Shown: positions 43,028 through 51,390, counted from the first letter of the stretch. The stretch: 64,000 nt of DNA from JBBQSN01 sp963825505 (GCA_963825505.1 CAWGTL010000018.1:124001-188000); one strand, 5' to 3'. The notes: generated from the letters alone by a model not told the origin. Numbers and translations: made by a program.

Positions 43028-44416
43028 TCACTCCCTCGTCGGAGGTGGCGGCGTGCGCCAGCTCAGGCCGGTGCGGCGGGTGGTCTGGACGGTCTGGTGG
43101 AAGGTGTTGCGCCGCAGTCGGCGGTCGGGGTCGAGCCGGTCGGGTGGCCGGAACCAGGGGAGTCCGTCGCGCATGAGCATCACCCAGGCGTCGCCGGGTC
43201 GCTCAGCGTCATCGGGCTGGGCGTGGATGAGGGTGTGGTGGCGGTGGCAGAGCAGGGCGAGGTTGTCGATCGTGGTGGGGCCGCCGCGGGACCACCAGAC
43301 CACGTGGTGGGCCTCGCACAGCGACGGCGGGACGGTGCAGCCGGGCCAGACGCAGCCGCCGTCCCGGGCGGCCAGGGCGAGCTGCTGGGCCGCCGAAGCG
43401 AGCCGGCCGATCGTGTCCATCGCCAGCACCCGACCCGCCTCGTCGAGGACGACACGGTCGATGACGGCGTCGCAGCCGATCCGGGTCAGGGTGCCGCGGC
43501 CGACCAGGGTCCCGTCGGTCGTGCACGCGGCACCGGCGCCCGCGGCGCCCGCGATCTGGTCCGGGGTCGTGACGACCACGACCCGCGGGACGGCTCGGGT
43601 GGCGGTGCCGATGCCGTCGTGCTCGGCCGCGGCGCGTGCGATCAGGACGAGGGCGTCAGCACGCCGTTGCCCGCGGGTCCGCAGATCCGGCTCGGCGTCG
43701 GTGTCGTTCTGCGCCGCTCGGTCCTTCTCCACGAAGTGGTCCACCACGGTCGCGACGGTCAGCCCGCCGGCCTGGTCGAGCTGACCGCTGATCAGCACCA
43801 TCCCGGTCTGATCGGTCACCACCGACAGGTGCCGCCGGTCCAACGCGTTCTCGTCGTACCGGTCGGCCCGGTCCGGCACCACGACCGACAGCAGGTGCCG
43901 GGAGAGCTGCTCCGCCGTCCCGGGGTCCCACCGCGTGGCGTGCTCGGTCAGCAGCGCGTCGACCTCGTCCCGGCGCTCCCGCACTACTCGGCCCGGCAGC
44001 CGGGTCAGGGTCGACCGGGCGACGTCGACGTGCTCGCGCGACACCGCACCAGCCGCGAGCGCCGCACCCAGCTCGCGCAGGGTCCCGGAGTCGGGGCAGG
44101 TGAGCTTCGCGTTCTTGACGTCGGCACCGGCCCGTCGCGGTGAGACCCGGCACCGGGCCTTGAGCAGGTTCACCGTCCGTGCACCCTGCTCACCGCGGGC
44201 GTCCGGGACCTCCCGGGACACCGATTCCCGCAGCAGTGCGCCACGAAGAGCCTCGGTCCGGCCACCGAGTGACGTGCAGGCGACCAGAGCCTGGCCCAGC
44301 TCGGTCTCCGACAGCGACCACGTCGACTCCTCGAGGGCTTTCCCGACGGTGTGGTCCAGGCGGGCCAGCGCGGCCAGGACCGGGTGCACGCCCGCATCCA
44401 CCGCCTCTGCCGCCAT
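43028..44416 (-). CDS. DUF222 and HNH endonuclease domain protein (13E12-like)
   Basis: A 462-residue protein with an N-terminal DUF222 helical domain (about residues 30-320) and a C-terminal HNH nuclease (about 345-410). CVWPGCTVPPSLCEAHHVVWW carries the zinc/catalytic residues, and LALLCHRHHTLIH completes the motif. Related 13E12 repeat proteins occur in many copies in actinobacteria and are thought to be selfish or mobile-intron-like, unproven here. ATG 44416 follows TAGTCT by six bases. Confidence 0.9.
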   Translation of the reverse strand: MAAEAVDAGVHPVLAALARLDHTVGKALEESTWSLSETELGQALVACTSLGGRTEALRGALLRESVSREVPDARGEQGARTVNLLKARCRVSPRRAGADVKNAKLTCPDSGTLRELGAALAAGAVSREHVDVARSTLTRLPGRVVRERRDEVDALLTEHATRWDPGTAEQLSRHLLSVVVPDRADRYDENALDRRHLSVVTDQTGMVLISGQLDQAGGLTVATVVDHFVEKDRAAQNDTDAEPDLRTRGQRRADALVLIARAAAEHDGIGTATRAVPRVVVVTTPDQIAGAAGAGAACTTDGTLVGRGTLTRIGCDAVIDRVVLDEAGRVLAMDTIGRLASAAQQLALAARDGGCVWPGCTVPPSLCEAHHVVWWSRGGPTTIDNLALLCHRHHTLIHAQPDDAERPGDAWVMLMRDGLPWFRPPDRLDPDRRLRRNTFHQTVQTTRRTGLSWRTPPPPTRE

Positions 44417-44422
44417 AACCCA

Positions 44423-44428
44423 AGACTA
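44423..44428 (-). promoter_or_regulatory. -10 box of the leaderless HNH gene promoter
   Basis: Minus-strand TAGTCT ends six bases before ATG 44416. Confidence 0.5.
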
Positions 44429-44649
44429 GGTGCGACCACCGACAACCGCTGTGCTGCAACGGATCCTGTGGACATTCGTCTTCTGAACCGCCGCCCTGTG
44501 GATGGTGGGGCGGTCGGCGAGGGCGAGACGGGTGCCGCGACCGCGGCGGGTGCGAGGACGGGCGCGGGTGGGGTCTGCTCCATGCCGTTCGGACCACACG
44601 CGGCGGACGACGTCATCGCCGCGGGCCCGGGTGCGGCAGGCTGGGGCCC

Positions 44650-46497
44650 GTGCACCTCGTCGGAGTCGACCTCGCCTGGGGCGAGAAGAGCCCTACCGGT
44701 CTGGCCGTCCTGGACGACGAGGGCCGGCTCGTCCACGTCTCCGTCGCCCGCACCGACGACCAGATCGCCGACGCCCTCGCGCCGTTCGTCGCCGGCGACT
44801 GCCTGGTGGCCGTCGACGCCCCGCTCATCGTCACGAACCCCACAGGGAACCGGCCGGCCGAGGCCGCCCTCAACGCGGACTTCGCGCGGTTCGACGCCGG
44901 TGCGCACCCGTCGAACACGGGCAAGCCGGAGTTCCGGGAACGGCCGCGCGGCGCCAGGGTCTGCGCGCGGCTGGGCCTGGACATCAACCCCCGTTCGGGC
45001 CGGTCGCGTCGGGCGATCGAGGTGTACCCGCACCCGGCGACCGTGGCCCTGTTCCGGCTCGGCCGGACGCTGAAGTACAAGAACAAGACCGGCCGCGACC
45101 TGGAGGCGCTGCGCGCCGAGCTGCAGGCGCTGATGGACCACCTCGAGGGATCGAGCGCCGCTGACCCCGCTCTCCACCTCACCGACGCGCCAGCCGCGAC
45201 GGACTGGGCGGACCTGCGACGTGCGGTGGCGACCGCGGACCGCAAGAGCGGCCTGCGGGTGGTCGAGGACCAGGTCGACGCCGTGCTCGCGGCGTACATC
45301 GCCCTCTACGCGCTGCGGCGTCCTGCCGACACGACCACCTACGGCGACGGGGAGACCGGCTACATCGTCACGCCGACGCTGCCCGCCGGCCTCGAGCCGA
45401 GCCCGCGGGTGCGGCGTGCGCGCCCCGCGGACCTGCCGCCCGATCTGGTCGACGCGCAACCGGACGTCGTCGGGGCCGAGCCGGGCGCCGTCGAGGCTGA
45501 GCCGGGCGCCGTCGACGCGGCGCGGGCCGCGGCGCAGGAGTACGCCGACCAGCACCCGGCACTGGTGCAGGCGGCGGACCACTGGGTGGCGCTGGTGACC
45601 TCGGTGCTCGACGACGCGGGCATCAACTACCTGAGCGTCATCGGGCGGGCCAAGAGCGTCACCTCGTTCGCCGCCAAGGCCGCACGCACGGTCGACGGCG
45701 TGCCGGCGTTCACCGACCCGATCACCCAGATCACCGACACGATCGGCGTGCGCGTGATCACCTACGTGCAGAGCGACGTCGCCGCCGTCGCCGAGCTGCT
45801 GGACGACCAGGTGGTGGTGGTCGAGGACCGCGACATGGGTCTGGAGACCGCCAGCGAGGGCCGGTTCGGGTACGCGAGCCGGCACCTGCTGGTGGGTCTC
45901 GACCCGGTACGCGAGCGCCAGCCGGAGCTCGCGACCCTGCGGGGGAGGCGGGCGCAGGTGCAGATCCGCACCGTGCTGCAGCACGCCTGGGCCGAGTTCG
46001 AGCACGACATCCGGTACAAGGGAACGGTCCCCGACGAGCACGTGCCGGACCTCGACCGCCGGTTCACGCTGGCGGCCGGCCTGCTCGAGCTGGCCGACCG
46101 CGAGTTCTCCACCATCCGCGAGCGGCTCCAGGCCGGGATGAGCACCCAGCGTCCCGCGCCTGAGGACGACGACCCGCGGATCAGCCCGCGCGAGCTCGCG
46201 GCGTTCCTCGCGGGCCAGTACGCCGAGGCGGGCTGGTCGCGCACCGACCACTACGCGTGGATCTCGGGCCTGCTGCTGGAGCTCGGCATCGTCTCGCTGG
46301 ACGAGCTCGGCTCGGTGCTGCGGGCTGTCGACGGCGAGTCGATCACCGAGCGGATGGCGTACCGCTACCCGCCCGGCGCCGTGCGCCGCCTCGACGACGC
46401 CCTGCTGTCGACGTTCGGCGAGCGGTACGTGGCGCTGAGCGGGAACGCGCACCGCGAGCCGGCCCTGCGCTCGCGGCTCGACCGGCTCCGGGGCTGA
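44650..46497 (+). CDS. Fusion of DUF429 (RNase H-fold) and RelA/SpoT synthetase domains
   Basis: A 615-residue two-domain protein. Residues 1-245 are DUF429, an RNase H-like fold: HLVGVDLAWGEKSPTGLAVL, LVAVDAPLIVTNPTGNRPAE, EVYPHPATVALF and VEDQVDAVLAAYIALYAL hold the acidic positions. A Pro/Ala/Glu-rich linker (about 246-300) contains a repeated EPGAV unit. Residues about 300-460 form a RelA/SpoT synthetase: GRAKSVTSFAAKAAR, ITDTIGVRVITY (Asp363), RFGYASRHLLVGLD and QVQIRTVLQHAWAEFEH. No HD hydrolase domain is present, so it is a small-alarmone-synthetase type. The usual catalytic Glu before VQIRT is Gln436. A helical tail (460-615) ends the protein. Analogous to the RNase HII-RelA fusion of M. 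smegmatis, with a different nuclease-fold partner. Confidence 0.88.
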   Translation: MHLVGVDLAWGEKSPTGLAVLDDEGRLVHVSVARTDDQIADALAPFVAGDCLVAVDAPLIVTNPTGNRPAEAALNADFARFDAGAHPSNTGKPEFRERPRGARVCARLGLDINPRSGRSRRAIEVYPHPATVALFRLGRTLKYKNKTGRDLEALRAELQALMDHLEGSSAADPALHLTDAPAATDWADLRRAVATADRKSGLRVVEDQVDAVLAAYIALYALRRPADTTTYGDGETGYIVTPTLPAGLEPSPRVRRARPADLPPDLVDAQPDVVGAEPGAVEAEPGAVDAARAAAQEYADQHPALVQAADHWVALVTSVLDDAGINYLSVIGRAKSVTSFAAKAARTVDGVPAFTDPITQITDTIGVRVITYVQSDVAAVAELLDDQVVVVEDRDMGLETASEGRFGYASRHLLVGLDPVRERQPELATLRGRRAQVQIRTVLQHAWAEFEHDIRYKGTVPDEHVPDLDRRFTLAAGLLELADREFSTIRERLQAGMSTQRPAPEDDDPRISPRELAAFLAGQYAEAGWSRTDHYAWISGLLLELGIVSLDELGSVLRAVDGESITERMAYRYPPGAVRRLDDALLSTFGERYVALSGNAHREPALRSRLDRLRG

Positions 46498-46540
46498 GCC
46501 GGACCGAGCCGCTGTCGGTGCCGCCGGGCATCATGCGGGC

Positions 46541-46882
46541 GTGGACAGCACCCGACACCGGCTCGAGGACGAGCGCGCGCGGACCCTCGAGCGCCTCGCC
46601 CGCCTCACCGACGACCACGAGGCCGTCGTCACCGCCTCGCTCGACAGCAACGCCGACGACGAGCACGACCCCGAGGGAGCGACGATCGCGTTCGAGCGCT
46701 CCCAGGTCGACTCGCTGATCGAGCGCGCGAGGCTGCACCTCGCCGAGGTCGACGCCGCTGCCGAACGGCTGGCCGCCGGCACCTACGGCACCTGCGAGCG
46801 GTGCGGTGGACCCGTGGGGGAGGAGCGCCTCGACGCGCGTCCCACCGCCCGCCGCTGCATCGCGTGCGCCTCGATCCGCTGA
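46541..46882 (+). CDS. TraR/DksA-type C4 zinc-finger protein
   Basis: A 113-residue protein with an N-terminal coiled-coil (about residues 1-75, RLEDERARTLERLARL onward) and a C-terminal C4 zinc finger: CERC at about 86-89, then CIAC at about 107-110. This is the DksA/TraR architecture, whose coiled-coil enters the RNA polymerase secondary channel and tunes stringent control. GTG 46541 was chosen; CATCAT six bases upstream may be its -10. It lies 43 bp after the alarmone synthetase gene and 7 bp from the convergent helR-like gene. Confidence 0.85.
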   Translation: MDSTRHRLEDERARTLERLARLTDDHEAVVTASLDSNADDEHDPEGATIAFERSQVDSLIERARLHLAEVDAAAERLAAGTYGTCERCGGPVGEERLDARPTARRCIACASIR

Positions 46883-46889
46883 ACCCCGG

Positions 46890-49049
46890 TCAGGTCCTCG
46901 TGAGCACCACCAGCTGCTGGGTCGCACGCGTCATCGCGACGTAGCGGTCGACGGCGCCCTCGATGCCGGTGCCGAAGTGCGCAGGGTCGACGAGCACCAC
47001 CAGGTCGAACTCGAGGCCCTTGACCAGCTCCGGGGTCAGCGAGCTGACCCTCGGCCGGGCCGCGAACGCGGGATCGCCGATGACACAGGCGATCCCGTCG
47101 GCGTGGGCGGCGAGCCAGTCGTCGACCACCGAGGTGAGGTCGTCCACCGAGCCGTGCACCACCGGCCGGTCGCCGCGGCGGATCGACGTCGGCACGTTGG
47201 CGTCGGGCAGCGCGGCGCGGATCACCGGCTCTGCCTCGGCCATCACCTGCTCCGGCGTCCGGTAGTTGATCGTGAGCGTGGCCAGGGAGACCCGCTCCAG
47301 CCCAGCCCGTTCCAACCGTTCCTGCCACGACTCGGTGAAGCCGCGCCGCGCCTGCGCGCGGTCGCCCACCACCGTGAAGCTCCTCGACGGGCAGCGCTGG
47401 AGCAGCATCTGCCACTCGGCGTCGGTGAGCTCCTGCGCCTCGTCGACCACCACGTGCGCGAACGGACCGGCCAGCAGGTCCGGGTCGGGCACCTCGACGG
47501 CCGAGTCGTCGACGATCACGCTCTGGGCGTCGTCGAGCCGGAGCATCGACATCACCAGCATCTCGGAGTCGTCGCTCGCGATCAGGTGGTCGACCACGTC
47601 GGCCATCTCGGCGCGCTCGGCGGCGAGCACCGCGGTGCGGCGCCGCTCGCGGCTCGCCGCCTCCGGGTCGCCGACCCGCAGACGCACGGCGTCGAGGACC
47701 GGCAGGTCCGACGTCGTCCAGCGACGTGGGTGCTCGCGCTGGAGCCGGCGGACGTCGGCGGGGTCGAGCCAGGGGGCGCACAGCCGCAGGTAGGCGGGCA
47801 CCGACCAGAGGTCGGCGACCACGTCCTCGGGGTCGAGCACCGGCCACGCGCTGCCGAGGACGGCGTTCAGCTCCTCGCTCTGCCGCAACCACGTCCGGAG
47901 CAGGTCCGGCGGCGCCTCGCCGCCGTCGTCGTCGTGGACCTGGTCGAGCAGGGTCTCGAGCAGCTCGTCCCAGATCTGCTCGCGCGCCTCGTTGTGCGGC
48001 GTCCCAGGGTCGGGCGCGTCGAAGGCGGCGGCCCAGTCCGCGGCGGTCAGCCGGACGTCGCCCCACGGCGTCGTGACCGTGGTGCCGGTGGTCGGCGGCT
48101 CCTCGTAGAAGGCGACGGCTCGCTCGACGGCCCGCACGAGGTCAGCCGACGACTTCAGCTGCGCCACAGCGGGATCCGGCTCCGGCCCGGCGCCGGAACC
48201 CTGGGGGAGGAGGTCGCGCAGGGTGCAGGTCTGCACGCCCTCCTCGCCGAGGCTCGGGAGGACGTCCGAGACGTAGCTCAGGTACGGGCGGTGCGGTCCG
48301 ACGAACAGGATGCCGCCGCGTCGGTGGCCGAGCCGCGGATCGGCGTAGAGCAGGTAGGCGGAGCGGTGCAGCGCCACGACGGTCTTCCCTGTGCCGGGGC
48401 CGCCGTCGACGACGAGCGCGCCGCCGGACCCGGCGCGGATGATCGCGTCCTGGTCGGCCTGGATGGTGCCGAGCACGTCGCGCATCCGCGGGGAGCGGTC
48501 GGCGCCGAGGCCGGCGATGAAGGCGGACTGGTCGTCGAGCGCGGCGTTGCCCTCGAGCCCCTCCGCGGTGAAGACCTCGTCCCAGTAGTCGGTGACGCGG
48601 CCACGCGTCCAGCGGTAGCGGCGGCGGCTGACCAGGCCCATCGGCTGGGCGTGGGTGGCGCCGAAGAACGGCGCGGAGGCGGGAGAGCGCCAGTCGATCA
48701 GGAGCCGTCGGCCGTCAACGCCGGTGAGGCCCAGCCTCCCGACGTACACGGGCTCGTCCTCGCCGTCGACGACCATCCGGCCGAGGCACGCGTCGGCGCC
48801 GAACCTGCTGAGCAGCCGCAGCCGGGCGGTGAGGCGGTGGATCTCCTGGTCGCGGTCGAGGGCGCGCTGGCCGGAACCCGCCGGCCTGGTGCGCTCGGCG
48901 TCGAGGCGCGCGGTCAGGTCCGTGACGGTCTGCTCGAGCCGGCGCGCGACGGCTGCCAGGTGCTGCTCGTCATGAGCGACGAGGGCCGGATCGGCCTTGG
49001 CAGAGAGGGGGTCAGGGAGGTCGAACGCACCTGTGGTGCGGGCGATCAC
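46890..49049 (-). CDS. helR: HelR/HelD-like RNA polymerase-binding ATPase
   Basis: A 719-residue superfamily-1 helicase-like protein of the HelD class, which binds RNA polymerase and removes it from DNA or from rifamycin. An N-terminal coiled-coil (about residues 22-85) fits the secondary-channel arm. Domain 1A has Walker A VVDGGPGTGKTVVALHRS (about 213-230). A large insert (about 290-540) matches the clamp-arm. Walker B is VVVDEAQELTDAEW (about 555-568), then motifs LTINYRTPEQV and LVKGLEFDLVVLVD near the C-terminus. HelR orthologues in Streptomyces and M. abscessus give rifamycin resistance and are induced through the rifamycin-associated element; such an element is present upstream. Confidence 0.87.
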   Translation of the reverse strand: MIARTTGAFDLPDPLSAKADPALVAHDEQHLAAVARRLEQTVTDLTARLDAERTRPAGSGQRALDRDQEIHRLTARLRLLSRFGADACLGRMVVDGEDEPVYVGRLGLTGVDGRRLLIDWRSPASAPFFGATHAQPMGLVSRRRYRWTRGRVTDYWDEVFTAEGLEGNAALDDQSAFIAGLGADRSPRMRDVLGTIQADQDAIIRAGSGGALVVDGGPGTGKTVVALHRSAYLLYADPRLGHRRGGILFVGPHRPYLSYVSDVLPSLGEEGVQTCTLRDLLPQGSGAGPEPDPAVAQLKSSADLVRAVERAVAFYEEPPTTGTTVTTPWGDVRLTAADWAAAFDAPDPGTPHNEAREQIWDELLETLLDQVHDDDGGEAPPDLLRTWLRQSEELNAVLGSAWPVLDPEDVVADLWSVPAYLRLCAPWLDPADVRRLQREHPRRWTTSDLPVLDAVRLRVGDPEAASRERRRTAVLAAERAEMADVVDHLIASDDSEMLVMSMLRLDDAQSVIVDDSAVEVPDPDLLAGPFAHVVVDEAQELTDAEWQMLLQRCPSRSFTVVGDRAQARRGFTESWQERLERAGLERVSLATLTINYRTPEQVMAEAEPVIRAALPDANVPTSIRRGDRPVVHGSVDDLTSVVDDWLAAHADGIACVIGDPAFAARPRVSSLTPELVKGLEFDLVVLVDPAHFGTGIEGAVDRYVAMTRATQQLVVLTRT

Positions 49050-49110
49050 GGCATCGGCTCCGATCTCGGGACGGCGTCCGGACCGGCGTCGGCCGGCGGT
49101 CCGACCGGCG

Positions 49111-49147
49111 ATTCTGGGGCCCCACCGGGGGCTTGCCGCAAGACCCC
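49111..49147 (-). promoter_or_regulatory. helR promoter with rifamycin-associated element (RAE)-like palindrome
   Basis: Bases 49128-49147 read GGGG-CTTGC-C-GCAAG-A-CCCC, an inverted repeat with perfect CTTGC/GCAAG arms and a GGGG/CCCC outer stem. This closely resembles the 19-bp RAE described upstream of rifamycin-resistance genes in actinobacteria. On the minus strand it contains TTGCGG (49141-49136) as a possible -35, with CAGAAT (49116-49111) as -10 at a 19-bp spacing. The palindrome is 78 bp upstream of the helR start. Rifamycin induction is inferred by analogy. Confidence 0.75.
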
Positions 49148-49302
49148 TGGTGCGCTATACGTTGAGAACGGAGGCGAGTGGGCCAGACCTCGCCCCCGTC
49201 CCCTCCGATCCGTTCGTCCTCGCCGTGCACCTGTGCACAGCCGCGGCGGCGTGCCGGCAGCGGCCCCCGGCCTTCGGACCCGGCGTCGGGGCCCCGGTTC
49301 GG

Positions 49303-49308
49303 CATACT
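49303..49308 (+). promoter_or_regulatory. -10 box of a leaderless promoter
   Basis: CATACT ends seven bases before GTG 49316. Confidence 0.4.
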
Positions 49309-49315
49309 TCGCGCC

Positions 49316-49720
49316 GTGGATGACGAGCAGACCGACCTGGCGACGCCGATGACGCTGCGGCTCGACCGTCCGTGGGCCGCGTTCCTCTACCGGTTCTCCC
49401 GGGTGCAGGTGCGGATCGCCGCCGAGGAGCTCGAGCTGCCGTGGGGGACCCACGTGGTGGACCTGCCCGCCGGCGGCGCGAGGGTGAAGGCGCGGTTCCG
49501 GTACCTGGGGCGCACCTGCGGGCCGGCCTGGCTCGACGTCCCCGCCGGCACGCCGTACCTGGAGTACAAGGCGCCGCTGAGCAGCCAGGTCCGAGGGCAC
49601 CTGGCGCCCTCGGCGGAGCGCCACGGCGTCGCCCGGACGGTGCTCGTCGGTGTCGCGGTGGTGATCATCGTGGGTGCCCTGGTGAGCGGGGTCCTCGCGG
49701 TCGTCGACGGCCGGCTCTGA
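49316..49720 (+). CDS. Small membrane-anchored protein of unknown function
   Basis: A 134-residue protein. Residues about 18-95 form a soluble domain with strands VQVRIAAEELELPWGTH and VKARFRYLGRTCGPAWLDV, ending in an Ala/Pro linker. One transmembrane helix (about 108-130, GVARTVLVGVAVVIIVGALV) sits at the C-terminus, so the domain probably lies in the cytoplasm. No family recognised. Start set by the CATACT -10 box. Divergent from helR; no functional link is proposed. Confidence 0.6.
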   Translation: MDDEQTDLATPMTLRLDRPWAAFLYRFSRVQVRIAAEELELPWGTHVVDLPAGGARVKARFRYLGRTCGPAWLDVPAGTPYLEYKAPLSSQVRGHLAPSAERHGVARTVLVGVAVVIIVGALVSGVLAVVDGRL

Positions 49721-49927
49721 GCGGGGGGCCCGACCGCACCTGACGGGCAGGGGCGAGCCCGGCCACCCGGCGCGGCGCTGGGGCCGGTTCGTCGCGGTTC
49801 GTCGGTGCGGCCTGCGTGCCCTCGAGGCCGACGGCGTGGTGGCGCTCCACGCGCCCGGGTCGAGGTCACCGACCGCGACGCGCTGCGCGCCCGGCGCGGT
49901 TGACCTGCCGGCAGGGCGCCGGGGGAG

Positions 49928-50923
49928 TCAGGTGCCAGGGTCCTCGCGACGGTGGCTCCCTGAGAGCTCCTCGAGTGCTGCCAGGTCGATCCCGTCGCGG
50001 CTCGCACGAGCGACCCTGCACGCGGTGACGGCCCGCAGGGTCGAGGTGCGCCGGCCGTCGGCCAGTGCGGCGCGTTCGCCGAGCACCGCGCCCGGCCCCA
50101 CCTGCGCCACCTCGTCGCCGTCGACCTCCACCGCCAGGACGCCGTCGAGCAGGACGAACAGGTCGGCGCCGGTGTCGCCCTGCTCGACCAGCGTCCGGCC
50201 GGCGTCCACGCGCGCGATCCGTGGCTTCGCGCCGCGCATGATCGTGGTGGACAGCTGGCGCTCCAGCGCCGTCTCGGCAGCCGTCACGAAGGCGGGGGAG
50301 TCCTGCTCGCCCCACGGCGTGTTCTCCTTGAAAACCGTGTGGTACCAACCGGAGAAGTCCGTCAGCCCGGACTTCGCGACGAGGTGCCCGTCGGCGTCGT
50401 ACACCCAGTGACGGGGGAACGGCGTGGCGCCCACCAGACCGCCCTCGGTGCGACCGTCGACGTGCAGGGTGAGCTCGAGCGTCGTCCACACCACCGGTCC
50501 GAGCCACTGCGCGAAGGGACGGCCGCGCAGCAGACGTGGTGCCGGGACACCGGGGCGCCCGCCGGCGGAGCGCCGGAACGTCACGCGGTCGTCGTGGACC
50601 TCGGGCTCGGGGACGATGTCGGGGAAGGCGTGCGGTTGGAACGCCACCCGGGTGCGACCGAGCGCCATCGTCGTCGGGCTGATGAAGCTGCGGCCCTCGT
50701 GCCCGTAGCCGGCGACGCGGCCGTCCTCGACCTCGACCCAGGCGGTGAGCTGCTGGGCGAACCGGTACCGACCCTGCGCGTGCAGGTCGGCCAGGTCGTC
50801 GATGCGGTCCGGTGGCGGCTGGTCGTAGCTGCCGAACCCGAGCTCGAACGGCAGGCTCGGCAGCCCGCGGATCGCCTCGGACGGGATCCACGAGACCGCG
50901 GTGGTGGTCGACTCGATCCGCAT
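49928..50923 (-). CDS. Protein with C-terminal cyclic-nucleotide-binding (cNMP) domain
   Basis: A 331-residue protein. The N-terminal 215 residues are a beta-rich region of no recognised family (FQPHAFPDIVPEPEVHDDRV, GLTDFSGWYHTVFKENTPWG). Residues about 220-320 form a cNMP-binding domain: RTLVEQGDTGADLFVLLDGVLAV, then QVGPGAVLGERAALADGRRTS, which matches the phosphate-binding cassette. No HTH, so it is not a CRP-type regulator. ATG 50923 follows a GATACT -10 box by six bases. The ligand could be cAMP or cGMP. Some actinobacterial family-2 encapsulin shells carry a cNMP domain; similarity here is not shown. Confidence 0.7.
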   Translation of the reverse strand: MRIESTTTAVSWIPSEAIRGLPSLPFELGFGSYDQPPPDRIDDLADLHAQGRYRFAQQLTAWVEVEDGRVAGYGHEGRSFISPTTMALGRTRVAFQPHAFPDIVPEPEVHDDRVTFRRSAGGRPGVPAPRLLRGRPFAQWLGPVVWTTLELTLHVDGRTEGGLVGATPFPRHWVYDADGHLVAKSGLTDFSGWYHTVFKENTPWGEQDSPAFVTAAETALERQLSTTIMRGAKPRIARVDAGRTLVEQGDTGADLFVLLDGVLAVEVDGDEVAQVGPGAVLGERAALADGRRTSTLRAVTACRVARASRDGIDLAALEELSGSHRREDPGT

Positions 50924-50987
50924 GGCGTGAGTATCGCCCGCCCGGCGCCGTTCCGGCAGAGGTGGCGGGGGAGGGACCGCTCGGGCG

Positions 50988-51200
50988 TCACCCGCCAGCG
51001 GGTCCGCCGCCGAGGCCGCCGTCATCCCAGGTCTCGTCGCCGCACCGGCAGCACGAGACGACATCGGGGCTACCGCCGTAGAACGGGCGGACGTAGTCGT
51101 GCCACCCGATGCGGCACAGCCACGAGATCGGCTTGGACGTCCCGGGTTCACGTCCCACCGCGGTCAGGGATGCGAGCGCGCGCCTCCACGACCAGCCCAT
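50988..51200 (-). CDS. Small zinc-ribbon-like protein
   Basis: A 70-residue protein ending in LCRIGWHDYVRPFYGGSPDV followed by SCCRCGDETWDDG: a C/H-x(n)-CxxC-like arrangement of metal ligands. GAGGAGGG lies 6-13 nt before ATG 51200, an unusually clear ribosome-binding site here. An upstream ATG (51329) is in frame but has no such signal. C-terminal tail is Gly-rich. The pattern resembles short zinc-ribbon proteins sometimes found in prophages. Function unknown. Confidence 0.6.
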   Translation of the reverse strand: MGWSWRRALASLTAVGREPGTSKPISWLCRIGWHDYVRPFYGGSPDVVSCCRCGDETWDDGGLGGGPAGG

Positions 51201-51376
51201 CGCGCCCTCCTCGCGGCCGGGACACGCAGGGAGTCCTCTGCCCTCGGTGTCGACCCCAGGCTCTCGACCGCTCTGGAGACTGTGCTCGTGTCGGCACCCC
51301 GCCGTCCAGACCCGGACGCGGCCGGTCATCGACCGGGTCCCGCTGGCGTCACCTGCCCAGGAAACGGCGAAGTGAC

Positions 51377-51390
51377 ATAATGTTCATTAT
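51377..51390. promoter_or_regulatory. AT-rich palindrome, orphan operator candidate
   Basis: ATAATG-TT-CATTAT is a perfect 14-bp palindrome in an otherwise very GC-rich region, between the end of the serine hydrolase gene and the small zinc-ribbon gene, both leftward. CATTAT on the minus strand could act as a -10 box for the latter. The binder is unknown. Confidence 0.4.

Noticed and set aside
49721..49927. A gene or gene fragment between the small membrane protein and the cNMP-domain protein
   Set aside because: No frame shows a recognisable motif or ribosome-binding site; nothing can be supported in this 207-bp gap.
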